From positions 82,557 through 146,556 of the IMG/VR virus record IMGVR_UViG_3300007511_000004: DNA of 64,000 bases; one strand, 5' to 3'. The translations under genes and the position numbers were made by a program. Of the stretch, positions 32,198 to 40,210 are shown piece after piece (position 1 is the stretch's first letter; every line of letters starts with the position of its first letter). The notes beneath the pieces are model-generated. The model saw only the letters and a program-made list of their open reading frames with translations. It was not told where the DNA came from and did no database searches. This stretch comes from a virus.

Positions 32198-32226
32198 TTT
32201 ACAAATGAGTCGAAAAGGCTTATATT
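32198..32226 (+). promoter_or_regulatory. Early promoter (repeated type)
   Basis: GGGGG, TTTACA, AATGAGTCGAAAAGGCT, TATATT, then the common leader ending AAGGAGATA. Confidence 0.87.
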
Positions 32227-32252
32227 AGTAGTGTAACCAAGGAGATACTGAT

Positions 32253-32504
32253 ATGATCATCAACGAAAACCGTACTGATTCTTATATGGGCACCGTGGAC
32301 CTTTCGAACGCTGATGATATGAACATGGTGACTATTGCTCGTAAACTGGTTAAGGAAGCAAATGTTAAGCTCCGTGAATCCGGTAAACGTCAGATGTATG
32401 TCAAACTTCAAGGTCGTGGTCACCGTCAAGGCGTACGGCGCTATAATCAATCTCTGCCGCTGAAATACGCTACATCAGCAGACGTTTACATTTATAACCG
32501 TTAA
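32253..32504 (+). CDS. Small early protein
   Basis: An 83-residue basic protein with VTIARKLVKEANVKLRESG and a basic beta-prone end. A strong early promoter and consensus ribosome binding site precede it. Not recognised; a host-takeover role is possible by position only. Confidence 0.7.
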   Translation: MIINENRTDSYMGTVDLSNADDMNMVTIARKLVKEANVKLRESGKRQMYVKLQGRGHRQGVRRYNQSLPLKYATSADVYIYNR

Positions 32505-32509
32505 TCTTT

Positions 32510-32542
32510 AACCCGGGGGTTTACAAACTCTCGGGTTTTTTG
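32510..32542 (+). terminator. Terminator overlapping a promoter
   Basis: AACCCG pairs with CGGGTT and is followed by a T-run. The loop contains GGGGGTTTACA, the -35 region of the next promoter. Confidence 0.75.
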
Positions 32543-32548
32543 TATCCT
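32520..32548 (+). promoter_or_regulatory. Early-type promoter inside terminator
   Basis: GGGGG, TTTACA, 17 bases, TATCCT; the spacer is the 3' arm and T-run of the terminator. Confidence 0.65.
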
Positions 32549-32556
32549 AAAAATAT

Positions 32557-32564
32557 CATAAATA
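32557..32564 (+). promoter_or_regulatory. Late promoter candidate
   Basis: CATAAATA directly before the AAGGAG site of the 454-residue gene; same variant as at 57532, 57545 and 55978. Probably drives the structural block. Confidence 0.5.
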
Positions 32565-32583
32565 AAGGAGAACAGTTATAGTT

Positions 32584-33948
32584 ATGGATGGAACTATGCC
32601 AGTAGCAATGACCCCCGCCCAATGGAATAAGCCGAACTCTCAAACCAAGGAGCATCGGTTAGATATTTTGGTAAAGGCCATTAAAGCCGGCACCAAGTTG
32701 GTTACGGTTGATAATAAAGAGATAGTTGTTAAAAATGATAAGAACAACCTCCGAGCAATTGAGATGTTCAAAAAAGATAATAAACCATTTGATCTGCTCC
32801 TAAAATCTGGCCGGAAAATTAGTTCTTCCCAGATTGGTAAGTCGGCGGTTTTCGGTGGAGGAGGAGCTGGTAAAGGTGGTGGAACCCTTCAAACCGCCCT
32901 CGCTGAAAGTTTACAATGTTTATATTGTGCTGCAGTAATGGGTGAACCAGTAAATAAGCCAATTTCGCACTTTACCCCATCGATACTTAAAAAACATGCA
33001 GGAAAAGCCAATTTGGGTGGTACTACTTTTAATGCAGCGATAGAATTGGATGAGACCTGGCATCTATCGGCATATTGGACTGCGGCATTAACACGTAGGG
33101 AGGGTTATATTAAATCGAATCACACGTATCACCGGGATGATGCCCAGATGAAGAAGATATATAAAGCGAAATCAGCCGCCTTTAAAAATTCTGGTATGCT
33201 AGTGCTTTCGGACGATAAATGGAATCCGGGGGATATTTGGGCAATAGATAGATCAGCCGTTCTTGATAAGGTCCTTGACGATACTACCATTACGAATTTA
33301 AATACTAAATTGAAAGAAGAGTTTGATAAACGAAAAATCGTTGGCATCTCACTCAAGAAAGTGGTGGATGAAAAGCGGATACGCTCCTCGGTGTTAAACG
33401 ACGGTAAAAGGCCGCTTGATAAACATAAGTTGACGTCTGCATCTTTAATGGCAGATAACATCAGCACCGCTACTTTTTTTCGGTCAAAAGGTGCTACCCT
33501 GCTCGTTGACCAAAATATTAAGATCGGCTTCAGAACTCCGAGCTACCTGGGACCATTAAACGCAGAAATTGAGCTTGCCACTGCTCGCGGCGGGCGGGCT
33601 GGATTCACGCAAATCATCGATGCCGCAAATCGTTATATGCGATATTCTATCCCGGACAATAATGCTTTGAAACAGGAAGCTAAAAAGATTATGGACGGTG
33701 ATGAAGATACCATTAAGGCGTTCTCTAAAATGGCGACCTTCTGTGCTAACGTAACTGATATCGATTTTCGAACTGAATTAAAAGCCCAGGATATAGATCG
33801 AATTCATAGCAAGCTGGGGTCTACCTATGTAGTTTACGGCCTTAAGAAGGCAAATAAAAATAAGGCGGATGAGTTTGTGTCATATATTATGAATTACGCA
33901 GGATCCAAATTAGAAGAATCATCCGTATACGTAAAAGTTTATCAATAG
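32584..33948 (+). CDS. Large conserved phage protein of unknown function
   Basis: A 454-residue protein. It has a Gly-rich segment GKSAVFGGGGAGKGGGT near residue 85, which resembles a nucleotide loop but lacks a standard Walker A, then a mixed alpha/beta body. It opens the block that ends with the spanins and has both an early-type and a late-type promoter. I recognise it only as a large protein type of T4-like marine phages. Confidence 0.7.
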   Translation: MDGTMPVAMTPAQWNKPNSQTKEHRLDILVKAIKAGTKLVTVDNKEIVVKNDKNNLRAIEMFKKDNKPFDLLLKSGRKISSSQIGKSAVFGGGGAGKGGGTLQTALAESLQCLYCAAVMGEPVNKPISHFTPSILKKHAGKANLGGTTFNAAIELDETWHLSAYWTAALTRREGYIKSNHTYHRDDAQMKKIYKAKSAAFKNSGMLVLSDDKWNPGDIWAIDRSAVLDKVLDDTTITNLNTKLKEEFDKRKIVGISLKKVVDEKRIRSSVLNDGKRPLDKHKLTSASLMADNISTATFFRSKGATLLVDQNIKIGFRTPSYLGPLNAEIELATARGGRAGFTQIIDAANRYMRYSIPDNNALKQEAKKIMDGDEDTIKAFSKMATFCANVTDIDFRTELKAQDIDRIHSKLGSTYVVYGLKKANKNKADEFVSYIMNYAGSKLEESSVYVKVYQ

Positions 33949-33997
33949 GAGAAATTAATGTCTCAGTATAGTATACAGAATACAGATGGAACCGATT

Positions 33998-35236
33998 ATG
34001 CAAGACTTTAATGCGTTTTTAACAGAACAAAAAAATACCCATATGCGGCATATTGAAGATTCTGTCATCTACGGTGGGGTTAAGGGTACCCGGCAAGCCA
34101 TCTTTGCCCTTAGAGATTTAAGAGATATGCTAGCCGGGCACGATGGTAAGGTTTCGGTTAAATGGGATGGCGCGCCCGCGATATTTGCGGGGACAGATCC
34201 TCGCGATGGAAAATTCTTCGTTGCGAAGAAGGGGATTTTTAATAAAGAACCCAAAGTATATAAGACCCCCGCAGACGTTGATGCTGATACCTCGGGAGAT
34301 CTTTCTATAAAATTAAAACAGGCACTTCAATACCTACCAGAATTAGGTATTAAAGGCATTATACAGGGGGACTTTTTATTCGGTCCCGGCGATATTTCCA
34401 ATGAGCTTATCCATGGGCAGAAATATATTACTTTCCATCCTAATACTATCATTTATGCTATTCCTAGTAGTTCGGCTACCGCAAAAACGATACGAAGATC
34501 CAAAATCGGGATCGTATGGCATACTACCTATGCCTTCTCCGGTGGAAGTAACGATTTTGCCTCCCTACGAGCCAGTTACGGAGTAAACGTATCTAAGTTC
34601 AAGAAGTCAGCCAACGTCTGGTCTCAGGATGCAATGCTAAGGGATCTGACTAAATACTCCATGTCGAAAAGAGATACTCAGGAGGTAAATAATTACCTCA
34701 CACAAGCGGGTAAGATATTCAATCAGATTGCCGGCACTACTCTTCGGGAATTGGAGAATAATCAACAGCTTGCTCAACACATTGAGACTTTTAATAACTC
34801 GTTTGTTCGTGAAGGTCAAGTTATCACTAATACTACTGCTCACGTTAATAAGCTTATTAAGTGGATCAAAGCTCGTTATCAAAAAGAAATAGATAAGCGT
34901 AAGACTGAAAAGGGCAAATCCGTTCAGATCCAGAAACTCAATGATCTATTGAAATTTTTCTCTGAATCTAATAAAAAATCGCTAAAAAGCATATTCGATT
35001 TACAGAAAGTAATCGTTTTAGCGAAATTAAAACTTATAAATACTTTGAATAAATTGAATAACGTGGATACCTTCGTTAAGACTAAGGATGGCTATAAAGT
35101 TACTGGACATGAGGGCTTTGTAGCAATCGATAAATTAGGTGGTGATGCTGTTAAGATTGTTGATAGATTAGAATTCTCATACAACAACTTCAGCAAAGAT
35201 GTACTAAAAGGATGGGATAAACCGGGAAGAAAATAA
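33998..35236 (+). CDS. Nucleotidyltransferase/ligase-like protein (KWDG motif)
   Basis: A 412-residue protein. VSVKWDGAPAIFAG near residues 47-60 fits motif I (KxDG) of ATP-dependent ligases and capping enzymes, with the Lys as adenylation site; FVAKKGIF and IIQGDFLF could be motifs III and IV. The C-terminal half is helical. RNA or DNA ligase-like activity is inferred. The start at 33998 is weak. A 17-codon frame with a good GGAGAA site (33958-34011) overlaps it and may couple translation. Confidence 0.72.
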   Translation: MQDFNAFLTEQKNTHMRHIEDSVIYGGVKGTRQAIFALRDLRDMLAGHDGKVSVKWDGAPAIFAGTDPRDGKFFVAKKGIFNKEPKVYKTPADVDADTSGDLSIKLKQALQYLPELGIKGIIQGDFLFGPGDISNELIHGQKYITFHPNTIIYAIPSSSATAKTIRRSKIGIVWHTTYAFSGGSNDFASLRASYGVNVSKFKKSANVWSQDAMLRDLTKYSMSKRDTQEVNNYLTQAGKIFNQIAGTTLRELENNQQLAQHIETFNNSFVREGQVITNTTAHVNKLIKWIKARYQKEIDKRKTEKGKSVQIQKLNDLLKFFSESNKKSLKSIFDLQKVIVLAKLKLINTLNKLNNVDTFVKTKDGYKVTGHEGFVAIDKLGGDAVKIVDRLEFSYNNFSKDVLKGWDKPGRK

Positions 35237-35605
35237 ATGGATAAATCTTTTAAAAATTTTCTAGAGAATTACGACGAGTGCATGGACGAGGCATTAAACC
35301 TTGGCCAGCGTCGGCGAAAAGCTATTCAGATGCGGAAGATGAAGGGTAAAATCGCTATCGGGCAACGTCGAGCCAAAATGAGGGTAGCCGATTCATCACG
35401 TCTTCAAAAGCGAGCAAGAAAACATGCTCGTACCTTCTTACTTAAAAAACTGACTAAGGGTAAGGGTAAAAAGGATCTCGATTACGCTCGGAGAGAGGCA
35501 ATTGAGAAAAGACTAGATAAGATGAAGGGTAAGGTTGATCAGTTAGCCAAAAAGCTGCTACCCAAACTCCGTAGAGCTGAAATGACTAAAAGACAGAAAA
35601 AATGA
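35237..35605 (+). CDS. Basic phage protein
   Basis: A 122-residue, very Lys/Arg-rich, helical protein starting MDKSFKNFLENYDECMDEA. The FKNFL start is shared with the next protein and with the ligase-like protein (FNAFL), possibly a capsid-targeting or processing segment. Nucleic acid binding or a prohead-core role is inferred from composition and position. Confidence 0.7.
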   Translation: MDKSFKNFLENYDECMDEALNLGQRRRKAIQMRKMKGKIAIGQRRAKMRVADSSRLQKRARKHARTFLLKKLTKGKGKKDLDYARREAIEKRLDKMKGKVDQLAKKLLPKLRRAEMTKRQKK

Positions 35606-36441
35606 TCAATTCATTTAAAAATTTCCTGGTCGAGGAAGAAAAGACCGTTTACTTCACGTTTGGGAGAATGAATCCCCCTACGATCGGACACGGTAAGCTG
35701 ATGGATACATTATCCTCTAAGTCGGGTAATAACCCATATAGGATCTTTTTATCCCAGTCTAGTGATCCTAAGAAAAATCCTTTGACCTATGTAGATAAGG
35801 TCAAATTCGTTAGAAAAATGTTCCCAAAACACGCTCGATCCGTTATTTTGAATCGTAAAGTAAAGAACGTATTTGATATTGCGGTAATCCTCTACAATGA
35901 AGGCTATAAGAACGTAGTCATGGTCGTGGGTTCAGATCGTGTAACTGAATTTAAAACCCTCCTTCAAAAATATAATGGTAAAGACGCTCGTCATGGCCAT
36001 TATAACTTCAAAAAAATTATGGTAATATCTGCAGGCGATCGTGACCCAGATGCCGAGGGCGTTTCAGGTATGTCAGCTTCTAAAATGCGCAACTTTGCGG
36101 CAGATAATGATTTTACCCAATTTGCCCAGGGGCTTCCTAAAAGAGTGTCTAATGCTGATGCCAAGACCTTATTTAATACTGTCCGGAAGGGGCTGGGACT
36201 CAAAGAAGAAACTAGTTTTAAGAAGCATGTTCAGTTATTCCCTGTATCAGAAACCCGCGAGGAATATGTATTGGGAAATATGTTTAATGTTGGCGACCAG
36301 GTCGTTATAAAAGAGTCTAGTGAGATCGTTGTTATTGCAAGCCGAGGTCCGAACTTCCTAGTATTGGAAACGACTGATGGTAAGAAATTGCGTAAGTGGT
36401 TAAATGATGTAGAATTACTAAACGGAGATAAAGATGACTGA
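35602..36441 (+). CDS. Nicotinamide-nucleotide adenylyltransferase-like protein
   Basis: A 279-residue protein. TFGRMNPPTIGHGKLMDTL contains the (H/T)xGH nucleotide-binding motif and MSASKMRNF matches the terminal ISSTxxR motif of HIGH-family adenylyltransferases. It begins with FKNFLVEEE and has a C-terminal beta extension of about 80 residues (GDQVVIKESSEIVVIASRG). NAD or adenylate chemistry is inferred. It overlaps both neighbours by a few bases. Confidence 0.8.
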   Translation: MINSFKNFLVEEEKTVYFTFGRMNPPTIGHGKLMDTLSSKSGNNPYRIFLSQSSDPKKNPLTYVDKVKFVRKMFPKHARSVILNRKVKNVFDIAVILYNEGYKNVVMVVGSDRVTEFKTLLQKYNGKDARHGHYNFKKIMVISAGDRDPDAEGVSGMSASKMRNFAADNDFTQFAQGLPKRVSNADAKTLFNTVRKGLGLKEETSFKKHVQLFPVSETREEYVLGNMFNVGDQVVIKESSEIVVIASRGPNFLVLETTDGKKLRKWLNDVELLNGDKDD

Positions 36442-36811
36442 TGTAAAATCGGCCGATAAAAAAGCCCAGCTCTACACCGATCCCACAGGGAAAAGACGGA
36501 TTCGCATGGTTCCCAGCGATTCGAAGGTTGTAGATCCAGCTAAAAAATCCAAACCCGCGGTGTCAGAATGCAACGAATCAGTAGATGTTAACCGAGTTAA
36601 GCAGCTCGGCGCTATCGGTCTGGTCAATAAAAAAGACGTCCAACGGCTTATGATTATCATGAAAAAGTTAGACTCTGATAAAGAACTTAATATTCGGGAG
36701 AAGAACTTGGTCGTTAAGATGTTCCAACAACTCATTTCGGTAGTCACCGGTGACGTGTCAGTCTTTGCTAAAACTAAAAAAGCCGTCACTGGCTCGAAAG
36801 AGGAATCATAA
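36434..36811 (+). CDS. Hypothetical protein
   Basis: A 125-residue protein with a basic disordered start and a helical second half (VNKKDVQRLMIIMKKLDSD). Not recognised. Overlaps the preceding gene by eight bases. Confidence 0.65.
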   Translation: MTDVKSADKKAQLYTDPTGKRRIRMVPSDSKVVDPAKKSKPAVSECNESVDVNRVKQLGAIGLVNKKDVQRLMIIMKKLDSDKELNIREKNLVVKMFQQLISVVTGDVSVFAKTKKAVTGSKEES

Positions 36812-36812
36812 T

Positions 36813-37094
36813 ATGACTTCGGAAGCACAGACCCGACTAGATCGGATTGAAGAGAAGATTGATCGTCTTTCAGAAGCATTGGTGGCTATTGCTAGAACTG
36901 AAGAAAAACTGGTCAGCATTGAACAAAAATATAGTTCTCAATATGATCGTATGAACCGACTTTCGGAAAAGATCGATCAACTTGAGCAGACGGTAATTTT
37001 AAATTCTGAGACCGTATCGAATATCACAAAAATAAGTTGGGTAGTGGTTGTCGCTATTGTCGGTGCAATTATAACCCAGTTCTACAATTTTTAG
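36813..37094 (+). CDS. XhlA-like coiled-coil protein with C-terminal membrane anchor
   Basis: A 93-residue protein: a heptad-rich helix (LDRIEEKIDRLSEAL, MNRLSEKIDQLEQTV) followed by one membrane segment ISWVVVVAIVGAIITQFYNF at the end. This layout matches XhlA-type proteins linked to phage lysis. The ATG at 36813 is one base after the preceding stop. The role is inferred from layout. Confidence 0.68.
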   Translation: MTSEAQTRLDRIEEKIDRLSEALVAIARTEEKLVSIEQKYSSQYDRMNRLSEKIDQLEQTVILNSETVSNITKISWVVVVAIVGAIITQFYNF

Positions 37095-37103
37095 GAGTAA
37101 AAA

Positions 37104-37718
37104 ATGGACAGAGAAGAAATAGAAAAGATGCGGATCGCCTACCAAGAAGTTCAGGAAGGCAAAAAGAAAAAACTAGATCCCGTCGATAAAGATGAACTTA
37201 AAGGTGATCATGAGGATCGCGACGATAAAGATATCGATAATGATGGTGACACCGATGATGCGGATGAATATCTGCACAATCGGCGTAAGGCCATTAAGAA
37301 AGCTATAAAAAAAGAAGAAGTAGAGCTTGATGAAAAGATGTCTGAAGCCCAAAAGGAAAAGCGTGAAGAGATTGTAAAATCCCTAAAAGATAAAGAAGCC
37401 GAGTTCAAAGAAAAATACGGAGAGCGGTGGAAAGAAGTTATGTATGCTACCGCTACAAAAATGGCAATGAAGGAAGAGGTTATGGAAGAATCTAATCAGA
37501 ACCCAAATGCAGCGGATGCGGAAAAAATGGACGATCGTCTTACTGCATGTGATAAGAAATTCGCTGATGTCCATGGCGGAATTGATCCAAAAGTTCCGGC
37601 AGTAGATGGCTACAAGGCTGCAGAGGATACTGCAGACAATATCAAGAAGTCCAAGCCAAGCAAAGTGGCAGAAGCGAAAACGTTCCCTGAATTGATGAGA
37701 GCATTGATGGAGAAATAA
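37104..37718 (+). CDS. Prohead core-like protein with EF-hand-type loop
   Basis: A 204-residue, highly charged helical protein. DIDNDGDTDDADEYLHNRR (about residues 42-60) is an EF-hand-like calcium loop, found in prohead core proteins of marine T4-like phages. Acidic and basic helical stretches surround it. Its position in the late block supports a scaffold role. GGAG precedes the ATG. Confidence 0.68.
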   Translation: MDREEIEKMRIAYQEVQEGKKKKLDPVDKDELKGDHEDRDDKDIDNDGDTDDADEYLHNRRKAIKKAIKKEEVELDEKMSEAQKEKREEIVKSLKDKEAEFKEKYGERWKEVMYATATKMAMKEEVMEESNQNPNAADAEKMDDRLTACDKKFADVHGGIDPKVPAVDGYKAAEDTADNIKKSKPSKVAEAKTFPELMRALMEK

Positions 37719-37719
37719 T

Positions 37720-37983
37720 ATGATTGTGAGACCTAGTTGGGCCGCAGGAGCTGTTCCAACCGCTCGAGGTTGGATGAAGGGTAATGAACTACTTAAGGCA
37801 ATTAAGTTTACCCAAGCTCAGATTGATGAGTGGCATGCTGCACAAAATCCAGTTAAGCCTGTAGAAGCTCTGACCAAGAAAGAGCTAGATGAATACGCGC
37901 TTACAAAGGGGGTTGTTCTGGATCGCCGTCAAGGCAAACAGAAGATGGTGAAAAGTTTCCTTAGTAAGCTTTCAGCAAGATAA
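37720..37983 (+). CDS. Small protein with SAP/LEM-like segment
   Basis: An 87-residue protein. The second half, LTKKELDEYALTKGVVLDRRQGKQKMVKSFL, has the helix-extended loop-helix pattern of SAP or Rho-N-like domains (L..xEL..YA...GV.LD..).. DNA or RNA binding is inferred. It starts two bases after the preceding gene. Confidence 0.65.
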   Translation: MIVRPSWAAGAVPTARGWMKGNELLKAIKFTQAQIDEWHAAQNPVKPVEALTKKELDEYALTKGVVLDRRQGKQKMVKSFLSKLSAR

Positions 37984-37990
37984 AACTGAA

Positions 37991-38356
37991 ATGAAATTTG
38001 AAGAGCTTAATGATGAGAACTTTCTGTTATTTGCCGCGGCTCATTTTTACGATCCCCGATGTAGTGAGGTAGAAGATTTTTACGAAGATCTTCATAGAAT
38101 CAAATACATCAAAAGATTGATCAATAGATACTATGAGAACGGCAGAATATCTGAGAGGCTCCTATTAAACCATATTATCATTTTTACAAATTCGTTTACG
38201 GTTCCGGCTACCCTACGAATTTTCGAATATAAGATCGAAAAAGATTTTTGGCCTGTTTTAAAACCATTTTTAATATACCTTAAACATATCCATGAGGATG
38301 ATTATCCTGATATAGAATCGGAGATCCTTGTGATGGAAGCATTGGAAAGAATATAA
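37991..38356 (+). CDS. Conserved T4-like phage protein (DUF7207-type)
   Basis: A 121-residue helical protein: FLLFAAAHFYDPRC, EDFYEDLHRIKYIKRLINRYYENG and LLLNHIIIFTNSF form the conserved pattern that I associate with DUF7207 of T4-like phages. Function unknown. The stop overlaps the next ATG by one base. Confidence 0.72.
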   Translation: MKFEELNDENFLLFAAAHFYDPRCSEVEDFYEDLHRIKYIKRLINRYYENGRISERLLLNHIIIFTNSFTVPATLRIFEYKIEKDFWPVLKPFLIYLKHIHEDDYPDIESEILVMEALERI

Positions 38357-38943
38357 TGAGTATTGGAACGAGAGCGGCAGATCTAGCCTATACCTTTAGA
38401 TTCCTTAAGATCCTCACTACTCCGTGGGAAGAAACTAGTGCGTATAAGCTAGGTATTATCGATGATAAGGGTAAAAGGAATAAATCCCAGAAATTGGATA
38501 CAAGTAAACATAAGAGTGCGTATACGACGTTCTTACGGCTTGTATATAATATCAAACGATTGATTCAGAAAGTTCCGGGCGCAGGGGGCAAGCTCGGTAA
38601 TCTAGCTGCAGGTCTATGGCTAATTAAAGAAAACTTCAATATGAGTGATAAAGCTTTAGAGAAGATGTTGAGTGAAATGGGCGTAGACCCCTTGGATCTT
38701 TTGCAGGAAGAATCTCAGTGGTTCCTCCTGGAAGATAAAAGAATCTCGCCGGGCGTATATAGGGTTTCCTCGGATAAGATTGTTAATAGTACTTATGAGG
38801 AAGTTGTCAGAGCTAAAGACCCTATCCGGATCAGCGAAAAGTGCTACCCAATCGGCGAAGTCCTTGGATTGGATATCTATAAGGCAACACATATCCGCTC
38901 TAATCAGGAGATATATATTACTGCATCGGAGTTAATTAAATGA
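38356..38943 (+). CDS. Conserved T4-like phage protein
   Basis: A 195-residue protein. The N-terminal RFLKILTTPWEETSAYKLGIID and the Gly-rich PGAGGKLGNLAAGLWLIKE are segments I recall from marine T4-like phages. The C-terminal part is beta-rich. Function unknown; the late structural context suggests an assembly or virion role. Confidence 0.7.
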   Translation: MSIGTRAADLAYTFRFLKILTTPWEETSAYKLGIIDDKGKRNKSQKLDTSKHKSAYTTFLRLVYNIKRLIQKVPGAGGKLGNLAAGLWLIKENFNMSDKALEKMLSEMGVDPLDLLQEESQWFLLEDKRISPGVYRVSSDKIVNSTYEEVVRAKDPIRISEKCYPIGEVLGLDIYKATHIRSNQEIYITASELIK

Positions 38944-39194
38944 AAAAGAAGAAGAAAATCCCAGAATGGGGAACGCCCGAAGCAACTAAGAAAGCTCGAG
39001 ATATGGTACCGGGACAGGAAGATATGGATATTGTTGAAGATGGTATGACTTCTGCAGATGCCGGTATACCCCATGATACTAAAGACATGGGACCGAGGTT
39101 GAAATTAATTAATGTAACCGATCGTAGAAGGAAGAAGGATAAGCCTCCGGTTCTTCTAAAAAGGTTTAGGAAATTCGTGGATTCAGATGCTTAG
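38940..39194 (+). CDS. Hypothetical small charged protein
   Basis: An 84-residue protein, basic at both ends with an acidic middle. Probably disordered. Overlaps the preceding gene by four bases and the i-spanin gene by eight. Confidence 0.62.
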   Translation: MKKKKKIPEWGTPEATKKARDMVPGQEDMDIVEDGMTSADAGIPHDTKDMGPRLKLINVTDRRRKKDKPPVLLKRFRKFVDSDA

Positions 39195-39696
39195 ATTATA
39201 TCTTTTAGTATTCATAATTATGACCGTGGGTGGGGTAGGATTTACTGCGTATTCTTATTACCAGAATACTCAAGAGACTATCCGCATTCTAAGAGAAAAT
39301 GAAGTAAAATTAAAAGCTGCAGTAGAGACCCAAGAGGAAGCAATTGCGTCACTGCAGTCTGATTATCAATCCATTATGGAAGAGAATAATCGGATCAATG
39401 AGGCGTACGCTGATATTCGAAGACAGAATAGTAGATTATCAAGTAAGCTAGCCGGAATGGACTTAGGACTGATTGCTGCAGAAAAGCCTGATAGTATCGA
39501 ACGTGCAGTTAATCGAGGAACAGTTAATGCTGGAAGATGCTTTGAACTGTTATCAGGTGCAGAATTAAGCGAGGAAGAAATTAATGCAACAAGTGATACC
39601 GACTTTAACAAAGAGTGCCCTTGGTTGTGGCCTGGTCCTCCTACTGACGGCGTGCGGGATGACGAATCAACCCCCACAGGAGATAACAGTCAGTAG
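39187..39696 (+). CDS. i-spanin (Rz-like)
   Basis: A 169-residue inner-membrane spanin. One N-terminal membrane segment (YLLVFIIMTVGGVGFTAYSYY) is followed by a long periplasmic coiled coil and a C-terminal region with Cys (GRCFELLSGAEL, ECPWLW). With the o-spanin it fuses inner and outer membranes in the last step of lysis. The o-spanin gene begins within it in another frame, the arrangement typical of Rz/Rz1. Confidence 0.82.
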   Translation: MLRLYLLVFIIMTVGGVGFTAYSYYQNTQETIRILRENEVKLKAAVETQEEAIASLQSDYQSIMEENNRINEAYADIRRQNSRLSSKLAGMDLGLIAAEKPDSIERAVNRGTVNAGRCFELLSGAELSEEEINATSDTDFNKECPWLWPGPPTDGVRDDESTPTGDNSQ

Positions 39697-39973
39697 TGCA
39701 CCTATTGACCGACCTGAATTAGTTCTCCCACCCGTAGATGAGTTGAATATGAGATTGGTCGAGTGGGTTATCGTCAATGAGGAGAATCTGGAAGAGAAGG
39801 TTGCCGAACTGACCTCTGCAGGCCAACCTCTTGCTATGTTTGTTCTTACTGGTGATGGGTATTCTAATCTAGGTTTAAACTTCAGTGATATACGTGCATT
39901 AGTGCAGCAACAGCAGGAAATCATTCTGGCCTATGAAAGATACTACAAAGAGACCGAAGAGGACCTTGAGTAG
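39584..39973 (+). CDS. o-spanin lipoprotein (Rz1-like)
   Basis: A 129-residue lipoprotein. The signal sequence ends in the lipobox LLTAC at residues 20-24, so the mature protein would start with lipidated Cys24 in the outer membrane. The Pro-rich NQPPQEI follows, then a helical end. It overlaps the i-spanin gene by 113 bases. GAGGAAG precedes the ATG. Confidence 0.83.
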   Translation: MQQVIPTLTKSALGCGLVLLLTACGMTNQPPQEITVSSAPIDRPELVLPPVDELNMRLVEWVIVNEENLEEKVAELTSAGQPLAMFVLTGDGYSNLGLNFSDIRALVQQQQEIILAYERYYKETEEDLE

Positions 39974-39984
39974 TATTCTATCCC

Positions 39985-40001
39985 ACCCAAAAGGGTCTTT
40001 T
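39985..40001 (+). terminator. Weak terminator after spanins
   Basis: ACCC-AAAA-GGGT followed by CTTTTAT. The short stem makes it a weak candidate. Confidence 0.45.
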
Positions 40002-40003
40002 AT

Positions 40004-40032
40004 ATTATACCGGGATTTGCAAGATTTGTAAA
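40004..40032 (-). promoter_or_regulatory. Leftward early-type promoter facing the spanin genes
   Basis: On the minus strand GGGGG, TTTACA, 17 bases, TATAAT. It would make RNA antisense to the spanin genes; no leftward gene is seen there. Confidence 0.65.
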
Positions 40033-40086
40033 CCCCCTGTGACGAAAAGTTAAGAGATATTTTTTGAAATCTTCCCCAATATGATG

Positions 40087-40115
40087 TTTACAAGCTCTGA
40101 AATTTTATATATAAT
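40087..40115 (+). promoter_or_regulatory. Early-type promoter for nrdJ
   Basis: TTTACA, 17 bases, TATAAT, both boxes exact for this phage's consensus, about 95 bases before the nrdJ ATG. Confidence 0.8.
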
Positions 40116-40210
40116 ATCACTAATTAAAATTCAAACCACACAGTTCAATTGTCCGTAAACCCGTATCCTACGGCGTGAACCTATTTGTCCGTTAAGAAAG
40201 GTACTCCTCC

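Noticed and set aside
36472-36879. Leftward 135-codon frame
   Set aside because: It is antisense to two overlapping rightward genes in a dense operon and has no start signal.
40116-40210. Cobalamin riboswitch before nrdJ
   Set aside because: The leader is only about 90 bases and shows no B12-box-like sequence; the repeats of TTGTCCGT are too short to support one.
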